Shown here: in pieces, positions 9,198-17,893 of the stretch | How the letters are laid out: each line of letters opens with the position of its first letter | Numbering within the stretch: the first letter of the stretch is position 1 | Assembly: GCF_030929605.1 (NCBI RefSeq) | Contig: NZ_JAVFVS010000010.1 | Span: 124,001-188,000 of the forward strand | Length of the DNA stretch: 64,000 nt | Origin: Flavobacterium sp. LHD-80 | GTDB taxonomy: Bacteria; Bacteroidota; Bacteroidia; Flavobacteriales; Flavobacteriaceae | Direction of reading: 5' to 3' | The notes under the pieces: model-generated | What the model saw: only the letters and a program-made list of their open reading frames with translations | Told to the model about the DNA's origin: nothing | Databases searched by the model: none | Position numbers and translations under genes: made by a program

Positions 9198-10606
9198 TAT
9201 TCCTCAAAACTCTCGTCTTTAAATCCTATCAAATATAACTTATTTTTAGCACGCGTCATAGCCGTGTAAAGCCATCTGATGTAATCGCGGTCTATTCCGT
9301 TTGGGAGATATGGTTGTTCGATAAAAACCGTATTCCATTGCCCTCCTTGTGATTTGTGACAAGTGATGGCGTATGAGAATTTCACTTGCAAACCGTTAAA
9401 ATATTCGTTTTCTTTTACTTTTTGGAACTTCTTGTATTTTGTTGGTTCATCTTCATAATCTTTCATTACTTCTTCGTACAAACGATTTGATTCTTCGTAA
9501 GTTAAAGATGGAGATTCGCTTTTAATTGTATCCAAAAGTAAAACCGTTTCAAAAGGTTTTTGCTCCGGATAATCGACCATTCTGATTTTTACTTTTGCAA
9601 AAGTAAAGCCATATAATTCTTTGATTCCGAACATTTCCAGAACTTCAATAATATCTCCGTTGGCAATAAATCCGGCTTCATCAGTTTCTTTAAGCCAGAA
9701 ATAATTATTTTTTACGACCATCAAAAAGTCACCGACAGAAAGTTCGCTTTCTTTAAATAAAATTCGGGTTCTAATTTGTTCATTGTATTGATTCGCTCTT
9801 TTATTGGAACGAACAATAAAAGCCGTATCTTCAATACTGTAATTGCTGTAAGCCGTATTTATGGCATCTTGAATATCATAACCATCCGTCAATCGAACAA
9901 TGTCTTTGAACTTTTTGACATTGAATTTAAATTCGGTAATAAAGCTTTCTTTCAGAATTTCACGAAGTTCGGTTGCGTTGAACAAAATACCTGAGCTTTC
10001 TTCCTGACGCATTACTTCATCCAGTTCAATATGTTCAATTTCTTTATCATAATGAACGCCCAAAGTTTGAATATCAAGAGCTGGAGAAATATCTAAATTT
10101 ACTGGTGGAAGCTGTGCAGTATCACCTAAAAGAATCATTTTGCAATTACTTCCAGAATATACATAATTAATCAAATCGTCTAGAAGCGAACCGCTATCTA
10201 AAGTACTATCAGAAATCATCGAAGCTTCATCGACAATAAAAATGGTGTTTTTATGTTTGTTTACCTGTTTTGTAAAAGCAACTCCTCCACCCGATGATTT
10301 CTTAGGAAAATATATTTTCTTGTGAATTGTAAAAGCAGCAGTATTGGAATAATTCGAAATCACTTTTGCCGCACGGCCCGTTGGCGCAAGCAAAACAAAC
10401 TTTTTATTGATTTCTCCAAGATTATTTACAATAGTCGAAATCACAGTTGTTTTTCCGGTTCCTGCATATCCTTTCAATACAAAAATGGTATCGTTTTGAG
10501 GTTCGGTCAAAAAAATAGCGATTTTTTGAAAAAATATATCTTGTTTGTAAGTTGGTGCAAAAGGAAATCTTTTTTGTAAAACGCTGTAAAACAATGTTGA
10601 ATTCAT
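9197..10606 (-). CDS. RecD-like ATP-dependent helicase (AAA/UvrD_C_2)
   Basis: A 469-residue protein if started at the ATG at 10606. Walker A GYAGTGKTT lies at 46-54, Walker B at IFIVDEASMIS, and the C-terminal UvrD-type motif as YAITCHKSQGGQWNTVFIE. This is the layout of the short RecD-like 5'-3' helicases found in Bacteroidota without RecBC partners. A longer frame runs to 10762, but its extra 52 codons read through the inverted-repeat element at 10671-10759 and show no family similarity, so the inner ATG is preferred. It probably acts in DNA repair or recombination. Confidence 0.88.
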   Translation of the reverse strand: MNSTLFYSVLQKRFPFAPTYKQDIFFQKIAIFLTEPQNDTIFVLKGYAGTGKTTVISTIVNNLGEINKKFVLLAPTGRAAKVISNYSNTAAFTIHKKIYFPKKSSGGGVAFTKQVNKHKNTIFIVDEASMISDSTLDSGSLLDDLINYVYSGSNCKMILLGDTAQLPPVNLDISPALDIQTLGVHYDKEIEHIELDEVMRQEESSGILFNATELREILKESFITEFKFNVKKFKDIVRLTDGYDIQDAINTAYSNYSIEDTAFIVRSNKRANQYNEQIRTRILFKESELSVGDFLMVVKNNYFWLKETDEAGFIANGDIIEVLEMFGIKELYGFTFAKVKIRMVDYPEQKPFETVLLLDTIKSESPSLTYEESNRLYEEVMKDYEDEPTKYKKFQKVKENEYFNGLQVKFSYAITCHKSQGGQWNTVFIEQPYLPNGIDRDYIRWLYTAMTRAKNKLYLIGFKDESFEE

Positions 10607-10670
10607 AGGGTGAAATTGTACTACAAAGTACGTGATTTTAACGGCAATTAAAAAATTAAACCATTTATTA

Positions 10671-10759
10671 AACCATATAAGTGATATAAGAAAATTTAAG
10701 ATTACTGCATATTTGAGTTTTGGCATTTTATTAAATGAACTTACATAACTTATATGGTT
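10671..10759. repeat. Inverted-repeat element, copy 2
   Basis: The left arm AACCATATAAGTGATATAAG is identical to the first 20 bases of the element at 451. The right arm (10735-10759) is the same sequence reversed with a few changes. The element fills much of the 340-bp gap between the divergent helicase and DUF3822 genes; the rest of the gap holds only the candidate promoter at 10865-10890. Confidence 0.8.
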
Positions 10760-10864
10760 CAAAATTTTAAGTTCATTGTTTTTTCAAATAAATTATTATG
10801 GTAAAGAAAACTTAACCATATTTTAAAATGTTTTTGAAAACGTTTTTTGAAATTGCAATTATTA

Positions 10865-10890
10865 TTGTTCCTTTTTAATTTGTAAGTTTG
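10865..10890 (+). promoter_or_regulatory. Candidate promoter for the DUF3822-rsmD pair
   Basis: TAAGTTTG (10883-10890) matches TAnnTTTG. TTG at 10865-10867 lies 15 bases upstream, slightly closer than usual. Transcription would start near 10897 and leave a leader of about 50 nt before the ATG at 10947. Confidence 0.5.
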
Positions 10891-10946
10891 TGGTCGCCTT
10901 AAATTCTTTCTTGATTCAAAAACAGGTAACGAATTGTAAATCAAAT

Positions 10947-11768
10947 ATGTCATTGCAAAATACTAACATTACTTCCAAAAATTACAAAAAGCTTTCTATT
11001 CAGGTTTCCCTGACTGGATTTTCATTTTGTTGTTTTGATACTTTAAATAATATTATTACTTCCTATAAAGAAATAACGTTTGACACTTCAGGCAAAAGCA
11101 CAAAAATTGAAGATCTTTTTACCGAAGCTTTTAAGAACAATCCACCTTTAAAAGATACTTATGATGAAGTAATGGTTATTCATACCAACAATCTGTCGAC
11201 TTTTGTACCAACGGCTTTGTTTGATGAAGAGTATCTAGGAAGTTATTTGCAATACAACACAAAAGTTTTTGAAACCGATTTTTTCACTTTTGATGAAATC
11301 ACAAATTATCAAATGAATTCTGTTTATATTCCGTATGTGAATATTAATAATTTTTTGATTGATAATGTTGGTTCTTTTGACTACAAACATGCGAACAGCA
11401 TTTTGGTCGAAAAGATCTTAGACAATTCAAGAAACAATGACGAAAAGAAAATGGTTGTCAATTTTAATCCTGGCCAGTTTGAAGTTATTGTGGTTCAGAA
11501 TCAAAAACTGCTGTTTTTCAATTCCTTTGAATATCAAACCCCTGAAGATTTCATATATTACCTACTATTTACTGCCGAACAATCGAACTTAAATCCAGAG
11601 ATTTTTCCACTCGAATTATTGGGCACGATAGACCAGAACGATCCGTTTTATGCCATTGCATATAAATACATTCGTAATATATCCTTCTTGGATGTAAGCA
11701 CTTTACAGCAAAAAAACAGCTTCTCTTTAACAGAAAATCAAAAACATTATATCTTATTTCAATCATGA
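10947..11768 (+). CDS. DUF3822 family protein
   Basis: The 273-residue protein is cytoplasmic, with no signal peptide or membrane segment. It matches the Bacteroidota DUF3822 family in size and in its usual place directly before rsmD, and its fold is thought to be related to actin-like ATPases. The ATG at 10947 is chosen over an in-frame codon at 10890 because that codon lies at the end of the predicted -7 box. Its stop overlaps the rsmD start in ATGA, so the two genes are translationally coupled. That suggests a ribosome-linked role, but no function is known. Confidence 0.75.
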   Translation: MSLQNTNITSKNYKKLSIQVSLTGFSFCCFDTLNNIITSYKEITFDTSGKSTKIEDLFTEAFKNNPPLKDTYDEVMVIHTNNLSTFVPTALFDEEYLGSYLQYNTKVFETDFFTFDEITNYQMNSVYIPYVNINNFLIDNVGSFDYKHANSILVEKILDNSRNNDEKKMVVNFNPGQFEVIVVQNQKLLFFNSFEYQTPEDFIYYLLFTAEQSNLNPEIFPLELLGTIDQNDPFYAIAYKYIRNISFLDVSTLQQKNSFSLTENQKHYILFQS

Positions 11769-12370
11769 GAATCATTTCAGGAAAACACAAAGGCCGCCGA
11801 ATTTTTCCACCAAAAAACCTTCCTGTACGACCAACAACTGATATGAGCAAAGAAGCATTATTTAATGTTTTGAACAATCATTTTAGTTTTGACAGTTTAA
11901 AGGTTTTAGATTTATTTTCAGGAACCGGAAACATCAGTTATGAATTCGCTTCACGCGGAAGCGCGCCAATCACGTCTGTTGATGGAGATTTTGGATGCGT
12001 AAAATTCATCAAACAGGTTTCATCAGAATATGATTTTGATATTGCAGCTACAAAAAGTGATGTTTTTAAATTTTTGGAAAACTGCAAAACTTCATACGAC
12101 ATTGTTTTTGCTGATCCTCCTTACGGGTTAGATCAAGCAACTTTTGAAAAAATCGTAGTAACTGTTTTTGAAAAAGATTTGCTTCACGAAGATGGAATGA
12201 TGATTATCGAACATTCGAAATACACAAAACTAGATCATTTAAGCAATTTTTCTTTTCAGAAAAGTTATGGAGGTTCGTACTTCAGTTTCTTCGAATTAAA
12301 TTCAACCGACGACGATGAAGAACTTCCTGGAGATTCTCCAATAAAAATCACAGAAGAAGACGAAGGTTAA
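11765..12370 (+). CDS. rsmD: 16S rRNA (guanine966-N2)-methyltransferase
   Basis: The 201-residue protein starts MRIISGKHKGRR, typical of RsmD. It has the SAM-binding LDLFSGTGNISYEFASRG (about 49-66) and the catalytic tetrapeptide DPPY at 117-120. RsmD methylates G966 (E. coli numbering) of 16S rRNA in the assembling small subunit. It overlaps the DUF3822 stop by 4 bp. The C-terminus carries an acidic tail after about residue 180 that is not part of the catalytic core. A terminator follows. Confidence 0.93.
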   Translation: MRIISGKHKGRRIFPPKNLPVRPTTDMSKEALFNVLNNHFSFDSLKVLDLFSGTGNISYEFASRGSAPITSVDGDFGCVKFIKQVSSEYDFDIAATKSDVFKFLENCKTSYDIVFADPPYGLDQATFEKIVVTVFEKDLLHEDGMMIIEHSKYTKLDHLSNFSFQKSYGGSYFSFFELNSTDDDEELPGDSPIKITEEDEG

Positions 12371-12390
12371 TTTTCGTTTTTTATCATAAA

Positions 12391-12421
12391 AAAAATCCCT
12401 TGAAAATTTCAAGGGATTTTT
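12391..12421. terminator. Bidirectional terminator between rsmD and the barrel receptor gene
   Basis: AAATCCCTTGAAA and its mirror TTTCAAGGGATTT form a perfect stem with A-run and T-run flanks. It can serve both convergent genes. Confidence 0.85.
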
Positions 12422-12425
12422 GTTT

Positions 12426-14528
12426 TCATCGAACTCTGCTTTCATTTTCATTAACCGTTTTCTCTTTAAACTCGCTTTCTTTAATTTTTCCGAAAGAATA
12501 TCGTATCGCAATCGAAATCTCGTTTGCATCTACCAAATATCTTGATTTTGAGTTTATATTATTAACAGTAAACTTTTCAGTATAAATTGTACTTTTAAAA
12601 ACATCATTGTAATTCAATGTACAATTCCAGTTTTTGCCAAAGGTTTTACTCAGCGACATATCAAATACAAAATTGGCTTTTCTTTCAAAAACCCCATCAT
12701 ACTGTTTTGTGGTTCCCCAAAAAGTAAACATATAAGTAAAGGCTTTTGGCAATTTGAAACTGTTGTTGGTATAATAATATAAATACGGTTTTGAAGAAGT
12801 AAACAATGCTGCATCATCTTCAACCTTGCTTTTTATAAAAGTCAAAGAATTAGTTGTCGTCCAAATTTTATACGTAAAAGGCAATGTAAAATCAATTGTA
12901 AAACCGCTTTCTCTTTTAAAATTAACTTCAGTGAGAGTCAAAACATTCGTTTCCTCATTAAACAAAAAACTGTAATTGGCCGTGTTTTTAGTTCTAAAAT
13001 AACTCATTTTTACCGACTTGTCTAGATATTGAAAAGAGCTCGAAATTTCATCTGTAAATGCCGGACCTAGATTTATACTACTTCCGTACAAAAAATAAGG
13101 ATTTATATAGGTTGCAATTTGGCTCAAAGACGAATATTTAGGTCTTACAATATTTTTCGCATAATTTAAACTTACATTTTTTGTACTGTCAATTGGGAAC
13201 GAAAACTCAACTTTAGGAAACAAATTCGTGTAGTTTTTATCAATTGAAGAGAAGGAATTGGATTTGTATTTCCCGTATGCATTTGTATTTTCTAGCCTTA
13301 ATCCAACAGAAAAATCAGCCTTTTTAATCTTTCCTGACAATTGCGTGTATGCAGCTAAATTTGTTTCTTTAAAATCATAATTCAGTATCGTATTTTCATT
13401 TTGTTCAAAATCAAAAATATCTGAATCCGATTTGGACTGTGCATTTAAATAAAGTGCTCCGTACTCTAAATTCATTTCATTTTTGAATTTTTTCTCCAAA
13501 TCTATTCTTCCCGAAAATACATCAACATTAAACTTCTGATCGCGGTTTTGAGACAACTCAAATTCGGTTTCTTTAAAATTATTTTGAACCAAACTCAATA
13601 AATGCTGGTTATAATTAGAATATTGAAAACCAGCAAAAAATTTTGTGTCAATGAATTTCAGCCTTTTAGAATAATTCATAAACGCATTCACGAAATTCTT
13701 GTTGCTAGAATTCTCACTCCAAGTAAAAACGTTATTCTCAACATCCTGATTCCTATTGTACGTAAACGTATTAATGCCAAAATCATCATCTCGCAGTTTT
13801 CCGCTTACATTGACCGAAAAATAATCCTCTTCATTTATTTTATAAAATAAACCGCCTCCAAAAACATATTCCTTTACGTGCGAATTGGCCGTCACATCAT
13901 AATTCGAAACAATTGAAGCTTGCGGAATTTCGTAAGCAATACTATGATTTTCCCAAGGATTTCGTCGATTATAATTGAAATTAGCTTTCCATTCTAACTT
14001 ACCTTTTTTAAAATTTGAATTGAATCCGAGGTAATTATTGTAATTCTTTTTGAAAGAAGCTGTTTCCGAAATTTCAGTTTTAAAACCTTCTTTTTTACTT
14101 AATTTTCTGGTAATTAAAATTACTGCACGCCCTTCCGCCTCATATTTTGAAGATGGGTTCTGAATGATTTCAATAGTTTTGATATCAGCGACAGCCAAAG
14201 CATTTAGATCGTTCATTGTCGCACGCTGATTATCAATATAAATTAGAGGATTTCCTTTGCCCACAATTGAAATTTTCTCACGATCAGAGCTAACCTGTAC
14301 CAAAGGAAGTTTCGCAAGCAAATCAATTGGATTTGGAATAGTATTGTAAATGGAATTCGCAACATCCACTTTTATGTTTCCGTTTGAATTTGTAAAAGTC
14401 TTTTTGTTTTGACTTATCACAATTTCATTCAAATGAGTTGACGTCGAGTCTTTTGGTGTTTCGTTTTGGGCTTTTGCAAAAAACGAAAACAAAAAAAGTA
14501 AAATTAGAAGGAGAATTTTAAGAGGCAT
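12426..14528 (-). CDS. Outer-membrane beta-barrel protein, TonB-dependent-receptor-like
   Basis: The 700-residue protein has a signal peptide ending at AKAQ (about 20). A plug-like domain follows (about 30-140; LNEIVISQNKK, then PLIYIDNQRATM and IEIIQNPSSKYEAEG). The rest is a long run of amphipathic strands typical of the OMP_b-brl_3 family. No N-terminal carboxypeptidase-like domain and no SusD partner are seen, so it is not a Sus pair. The last strand is followed by a charged tail of about 20 residues. It is transcribed divergently from a two-component system, which may control it; the ligand is unknown. Confidence 0.8.
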   Translation of the reverse strand: MPLKILLLILLFLFSFFAKAQNETPKDSTSTHLNEIVISQNKKTFTNSNGNIKVDVANSIYNTIPNPIDLLAKLPLVQVSSDREKISIVGKGNPLIYIDNQRATMNDLNALAVADIKTIEIIQNPSSKYEAEGRAVILITRKLSKKEGFKTEISETASFKKNYNNYLGFNSNFKKGKLEWKANFNYNRRNPWENHSIAYEIPQASIVSNYDVTANSHVKEYVFGGGLFYKINEEDYFSVNVSGKLRDDDFGINTFTYNRNQDVENNVFTWSENSSNKNFVNAFMNYSKRLKFIDTKFFAGFQYSNYNQHLLSLVQNNFKETEFELSQNRDQKFNVDVFSGRIDLEKKFKNEMNLEYGALYLNAQSKSDSDIFDFEQNENTILNYDFKETNLAAYTQLSGKIKKADFSVGLRLENTNAYGKYKSNSFSSIDKNYTNLFPKVEFSFPIDSTKNVSLNYAKNIVRPKYSSLSQIATYINPYFLYGSSINLGPAFTDEISSSFQYLDKSVKMSYFRTKNTANYSFLFNEETNVLTLTEVNFKRESGFTIDFTLPFTYKIWTTTNSLTFIKSKVEDDAALFTSSKPYLYYYTNNSFKLPKAFTYMFTFWGTTKQYDGVFERKANFVFDMSLSKTFGKNWNCTLNYNDVFKSTIYTEKFTVNNINSKSRYLVDANEISIAIRYSFGKIKESEFKEKTVNENESRVR

Positions 14529-14672
14529 ATAAAAAACATTTTTTAGATTATTTTGATTTGAGAAAGTGCAAAAGTGGTTCTAAAAAAAAGTTCTGAAAGT
14601 TAATTGTAGGTTAATGCGCGGTTAATGGCTTTTTTGTTTTATAAAAGCATTATTTTTGGGTGGAGAAAATTG

Positions 14673-14783
14673 GCCCGCAGATAACACGGATGAAACTGAT
14701 TTACACAGATTAAATTTTAGTGGATCGTGGAAATAAAACAACCCAGCGGGAATCCGTTTAATCCGTGTCATCTGTGGCCCATA
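14673..14783. repeat. Imperfect inverted repeat in the receptor / sensor kinase gap
   Basis: CGCAGATAACACGGAT on the left is mirrored by ATCCGTGTCATCTG on the right. It belongs to the same loose class as the elements at 9128 and 25743. A TATTTTTG box at 14651-14658 just before it could serve the sensor kinase gene, but its -33 TTG is only 14 bases away. Confidence 0.6.
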
Positions 14784-14797
14784 ATTTCAATTAAAAA

Positions 14798-16156
14798 ATG
14801 AAACAAAAAATCAATTTATTAATCGTTTTTTCTGTCGTAGCACTAATTGTTTTAACGACCGTGCAGTGCTATTTGGTAAAAACAGCTTACGATTATAAAG
14901 TGGCCGAATTTCATGCGCAGATTAAAAATGAAATTGCTCAGATTACAAATAATTACAGCGATATTGATTCGGTTTTAGTTTCTAAAAAAGAAGCGCTTTA
15001 CAAAGATTTATCAGAAAAATATATCCAAGGAAAAAACAATAAAATTGATGTCAAAAAGGGGATTTTAGGAAACGATTATCAAGACATTTTAACACAAAGA
15101 ATCAAGCTTAAATTTGAAAGAGATCTTCCTAATTTCAAAATAGATTTTGCTATTGTACTGAACAAATTCATTTTGTACAAAAACGCAAAAAAAGCCGATA
15201 CCATTTTTTCTGAAAAACCTTTTATTCAAAACAGATTATATGGTAATCTAGCATCTTTAAATCACGCCTTTTTAGTCCGAAATTATGTTGGGACGACAAA
15301 CGGAACTTTTGAAAACCAAAACTATAATTTGCTGACGGAAGACTCAATGTATGTTTCGGTTATTGATTGGGAAATGATTATTTTAAGGCGAATGACCTTT
15401 ATTCTGATTTTATCTTTGTTTTCAATTGCAACGCTAATCAGTCTTTTTGTAATTGCGATAAAAGCTTTAATCAAACAAAAAAAAGTAAGCGATGTAAAAA
15501 CGGATTTCATCAATAATATTACGCACGAACTTAAAACGCCTTTGGCAACTTTAGGGATTTCGACAAAGATTTTAGAGCAGAAAAACATTCGTGACAACGA
15601 TGAAAATTTCAATTCAATTGTAAATACTATTTCGCGTCAGAACAATCGTCTTCAAAGTTTGATTGATCAAGTTATGGCAAATTCATTGGCAGAAAATGAA
15701 TTAGAACTCCAGAAAGAAAAAATTAAAACCGAAGATTTTCTGCTGTCAATTGTAAACGATTTCAAAATCACTTTCCCAAAAATTGACATCAAAACCGATT
15801 TTCAAACGCAGGAAACAATTTTAGTTTTAGATAAATTCCATTTAACAACTGCATTTTTAAATGTGCTTGAAAATGCTGTAAAATACGGTTCGAATCAAAT
15901 TACAGTTAAAACACGAATACTTGAAAATCAGTTTGCCATTAGTTTTGAAGATGATGGAATTGGTATTGCAAAAAACAAACAATCATTGTTGTTTGACAAG
16001 TTTTACCGCGTTGAGCAAGGAAATCTTCACAACACAAAAGGTTTAGGTTTAGGACTTTATTACGTAAATCAAATTGTGAAAGCGCATCAAGGTTCTATTA
16101 ATGTTGTGAGTGATTTAGGAAAAGGAACTCAGTTTACTATTTTATTAAAAGTTTAA
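14798..16156 (+). CDS. Sensor histidine kinase
   Basis: The 452-residue protein has two membrane segments (about 5-24 and 198-222) that enclose a periplasmic sensing region of about 170 residues. No HAMP domain is obvious. The dimerisation helix carries the phospho-acceptor in NITHELKTPLA (His243). The ATPase part shows the N box LNVLENAVKYG, G1 EDDGIGI, and G2 GLGLGLYYV. It phosphorylates itself and passes phosphate to the response regulator that starts 10 bp after its stop. The signal is unknown; the divergent barrel receptor gene is a plausible target. Confidence 0.9.
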   Translation: MKQKINLLIVFSVVALIVLTTVQCYLVKTAYDYKVAEFHAQIKNEIAQITNNYSDIDSVLVSKKEALYKDLSEKYIQGKNNKIDVKKGILGNDYQDILTQRIKLKFERDLPNFKIDFAIVLNKFILYKNAKKADTIFSEKPFIQNRLYGNLASLNHAFLVRNYVGTTNGTFENQNYNLLTEDSMYVSVIDWEMIILRRMTFILILSLFSIATLISLFVIAIKALIKQKKVSDVKTDFINNITHELKTPLATLGISTKILEQKNIRDNDENFNSIVNTISRQNNRLQSLIDQVMANSLAENELELQKEKIKTEDFLLSIVNDFKITFPKIDIKTDFQTQETILVLDKFHLTTAFLNVLENAVKYGSNQITVKTRILENQFAISFEDDGIGIAKNKQSLLFDKFYRVEQGNLHNTKGLGLGLYYVNQIVKAHQGSINVVSDLGKGTQFTILLKV

Positions 16157-16166
16157 TTCCCATATT

Positions 16167-16856
16167 TTGAAAAAATTACTTTTAGCCGAAGACGATTTTG
16201 ACTTTGCTGCAATTTTAAAACAATATTTAGAGCTGCATGGATTTGAAGTAATCTGGGCAGAAAATGGCGAAATAGCTTTAGACTATTTTAAAAACCACAC
16301 TTTTGATATTTGCGTTTTTGATGTCATGATGCCCGTATTGGACGGATTTTCATTGGCCGAAAAAATAATTACAATCAATCCTGAAATTCCTTTTATTTTT
16401 CTAACCGCAAGAAAGTTAAAAGAAGACAAAATCATTGGATTAAAACTTGGCGCCGACGATTATATTGTGAAACCTTTTGAAGTCGATGAACTTGTTTTGC
16501 GTTTGCAGAATATTTTAAAAAGAATCGAACAAAAGAGAAGTCTAGACGGAAATAATATAATTGAAATTGGTTCATACATTTTTGATAATGAGAGATTAAC
16601 GCTCAATAACAAAAATCACGTTCAGCAACTGACAGAAATGGAAGCGTCTCTGATCGAATATTTGTATCTCAATCATAATCAGTTATTAAAAAGAGACCAA
16701 ATCTTAATGTCGGTTTGGAAAAAAGATGATTATTTCTCTGGCCGAAGCATGGATGTTTTTATCAGCAGACTTAGAAAATATTTTAATTCAGATCCGAAAA
16801 TCAAAATTGAAAGTGTTCGTAATATTGGCTTAGAATTTAAAATAGAAAAACCTTGA
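16167..16856 (+). CDS. OmpR-family response regulator
   Basis: The 229-residue protein has a receiver domain with the acidic pair near 9-10, phospho-acceptor Asp52 in FDVMMPVLDG and Lys102 in DDYIVKPF. A winged-helix DNA-binding domain follows (about 135-226; SGRSMDVFISRLRKY). The start is TTG, chosen because the receiver fold begins right there (KKLLLAEDD). It forms an operon with the upstream kinase. The stop codon lies inside the stem of the terminator. Confidence 0.92.
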   Translation: MKKLLLAEDDFDFAAILKQYLELHGFEVIWAENGEIALDYFKNHTFDICVFDVMMPVLDGFSLAEKIITINPEIPFIFLTARKLKEDKIIGLKLGADDYIVKPFEVDELVLRLQNILKRIEQKRSLDGNNIIEIGSYIFDNERLTLNNKNHVQQLTEMEASLIEYLYLNHNQLLKRDQILMSVWKKDDYFSGRSMDVFISRLRKYFNSDPKIKIESVRNIGLEFKIEKP

Positions 16857-16876
16857 CAAATCAAGGTTTTTCTATT
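16841..16876. terminator. Perfect bidirectional terminator overlapping the response regulator stop
   Basis: A 16-bp arm AATAGAAAAACCTTGA and its exact mirror flank a 4-base loop. The left arm includes the last codons and the TGA of the regulator. It also lies just beyond the stop of the convergent gene at 16888. Confidence 0.85.
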
Positions 16877-16887
16877 TTAAATGAGAT

Positions 16888-17433
16888 TTATTTTCCTAGA
16901 ACCCAGCCTAAAGTAAAACTTCCTACTGGCACAAATTCTGTGTCATATTTATCAAAATTCACACCAGGTCCTACACTAAATTCAAGATTGAATTTTCCTT
17001 TGTAAGTGCGTTGCAATCCCCAAACCGCGCCTAGCGTAAATGATGGTGCATAGCTGCCATATTCGTCATTAGTTGAAATTGACTTAAAATTATACATAGC
17101 TTGTCCAGCAATATAATTTCCTGAGTTAAAAGCTGTTCTTTTTCCTTTAGCTGCTCTTTTTTCTAAATTATAATAATGACGAAATTGTTCTGTGATTAAT
17201 GGTGAAATAAAAAAATTCCCATCATTGTGATAGCTGTTATATTGATAGCCGACACCTAAAGCCACTTCTGAATAAAGTGTATTTTTTTCTGAAAGTCCGT
17301 GCTCATAAACAAATCCCGGAAATAACATATTGATTTTAAATTGATTTTTTACAACTGAAACCGAAGCTTCATCTTGTGCATAAATTGATGTGACTGCAAT
17401 AAGCAATGCTAGCAAAAAGTAATTTTTCTTCAT
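16888..17433 (-). CDS. Secreted or outer-membrane hypothetical protein (small barrel)
   Basis: The 181-residue protein has a signal peptide ending at SIYAQ (about 19). The mature part alternates glycine and aromatic residues (VALGVGYQYNSY, FTLGAVWGLQR, FTLGWVLG) like a small 8-strand outer-membrane barrel. The frame stays open to 17496, but the start at 17433 gives a proper signal peptide and lies downstream of a good promoter. I do not recognise a named family or function. Confidence 0.7.
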   Translation of the reverse strand: MKKNYFLLALLIAVTSIYAQDEASVSVVKNQFKINMLFPGFVYEHGLSEKNTLYSEVALGVGYQYNSYHNDGNFFISPLITEQFRHYYNLEKRAAKGKRTAFNSGNYIAGQAMYNFKSISTNDEYGSYAPSFTLGAVWGLQRTYKGKFNLEFSVGPGVNFDKYDTEFVPVGSFTLGWVLGK

Positions 17434-17493
17434 TATAGGTTTATCGATTAGTTTACGTAAAATACTATTTAAACAAGACGAAGCTGTTAAAAA

Positions 17494-17527
17494 CAAAATT
17501 ATTTTCTTACAAATTTATTCCTTCAAA
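17494..17527 (-). promoter_or_regulatory. Promoter of the small barrel gene
   Basis: On the reverse strand TTTG (17524-17527), a 22-base spacer and TAATTTTG (17494-17501) fit the Flavobacterium pattern TTG-N17-23-TAnnTTTG. The leader to the ATG at 17433 would be about 55 nt. Confidence 0.65.
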
Positions 17528-17612
17528 TCATATAATTTTCATAAGTAATTGTATAACAATATTTAAGACTTACAATAATAAATTTGTTATAGAACTTTTA
17601 AATCTAATTATC

Positions 17613-17807
17613 ATGAACCTAAAAAGATTATTCGGCGGATTATTGACCATCCTCGGAATTATAGGACTTATTTATACTGCTGTGATTTTTGCCGGCACAA
17701 GCGGAGAAACCAGAGATGTTAAATCATTAATTATTTACGGAATTTTAGGAATCGTATTTTTTACGTCAGGAATCAGTTTGGTTCGAACTACAAAAGACGA
17801 GTCTTAA
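17613..17807 (+). CDS. Small two-helix membrane protein
   Basis: The 64-residue protein has two hydrophobic helices (about 6-27 and 40-58) joined by a short polar loop with GETRDVK. It starts with ATG after an AT-rich leader. A TAAATTTG box at 17579-17586 could be its -7 element, although no -33 TTG sits at the right distance. Function is unknown; small inner-membrane proteins of this shape are common in Flavobacterium. Confidence 0.65.
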   Translation: MNLKRLFGGLLTILGIIGLIYTAVIFAGTSGETRDVKSLIIYGILGIVFFTSGISLVRTTKDES

Positions 17808-17824
17808 TTTTGGAGTGAAAAAGG

Positions 17825-17871
17825 GACAAAGTGACAAAGGGAAAAAGTTTTAAATACTTTGTCACTTTGTT
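17825..17871. terminator. Hairpin after the small membrane protein gene
   Basis: GACAAAGTGACAAAG and CTTTGTCACTTTGTT pair around a 17-base loop. It lies between two convergent genes. It may be a terminator or a copy of an intergenic repeat, since the T-run is weak. Confidence 0.45.
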
Positions 17872-17893
17872 TCTTAGCAACTTTATAAAAAAA

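Noticed and set aside
10607-10762. N-terminal extension of the RecD-like helicase
   Set aside because: The extra codons read through the inverted-repeat element at 10671-10759, and helicase similarity starts at the inner ATG.
12426-14528. SusC/SusD-type nutrient pair
   Set aside because: The barrel gene has no adjacent SusD gene and no N-terminal SusC-type domain, so a polysaccharide locus is not supported here.
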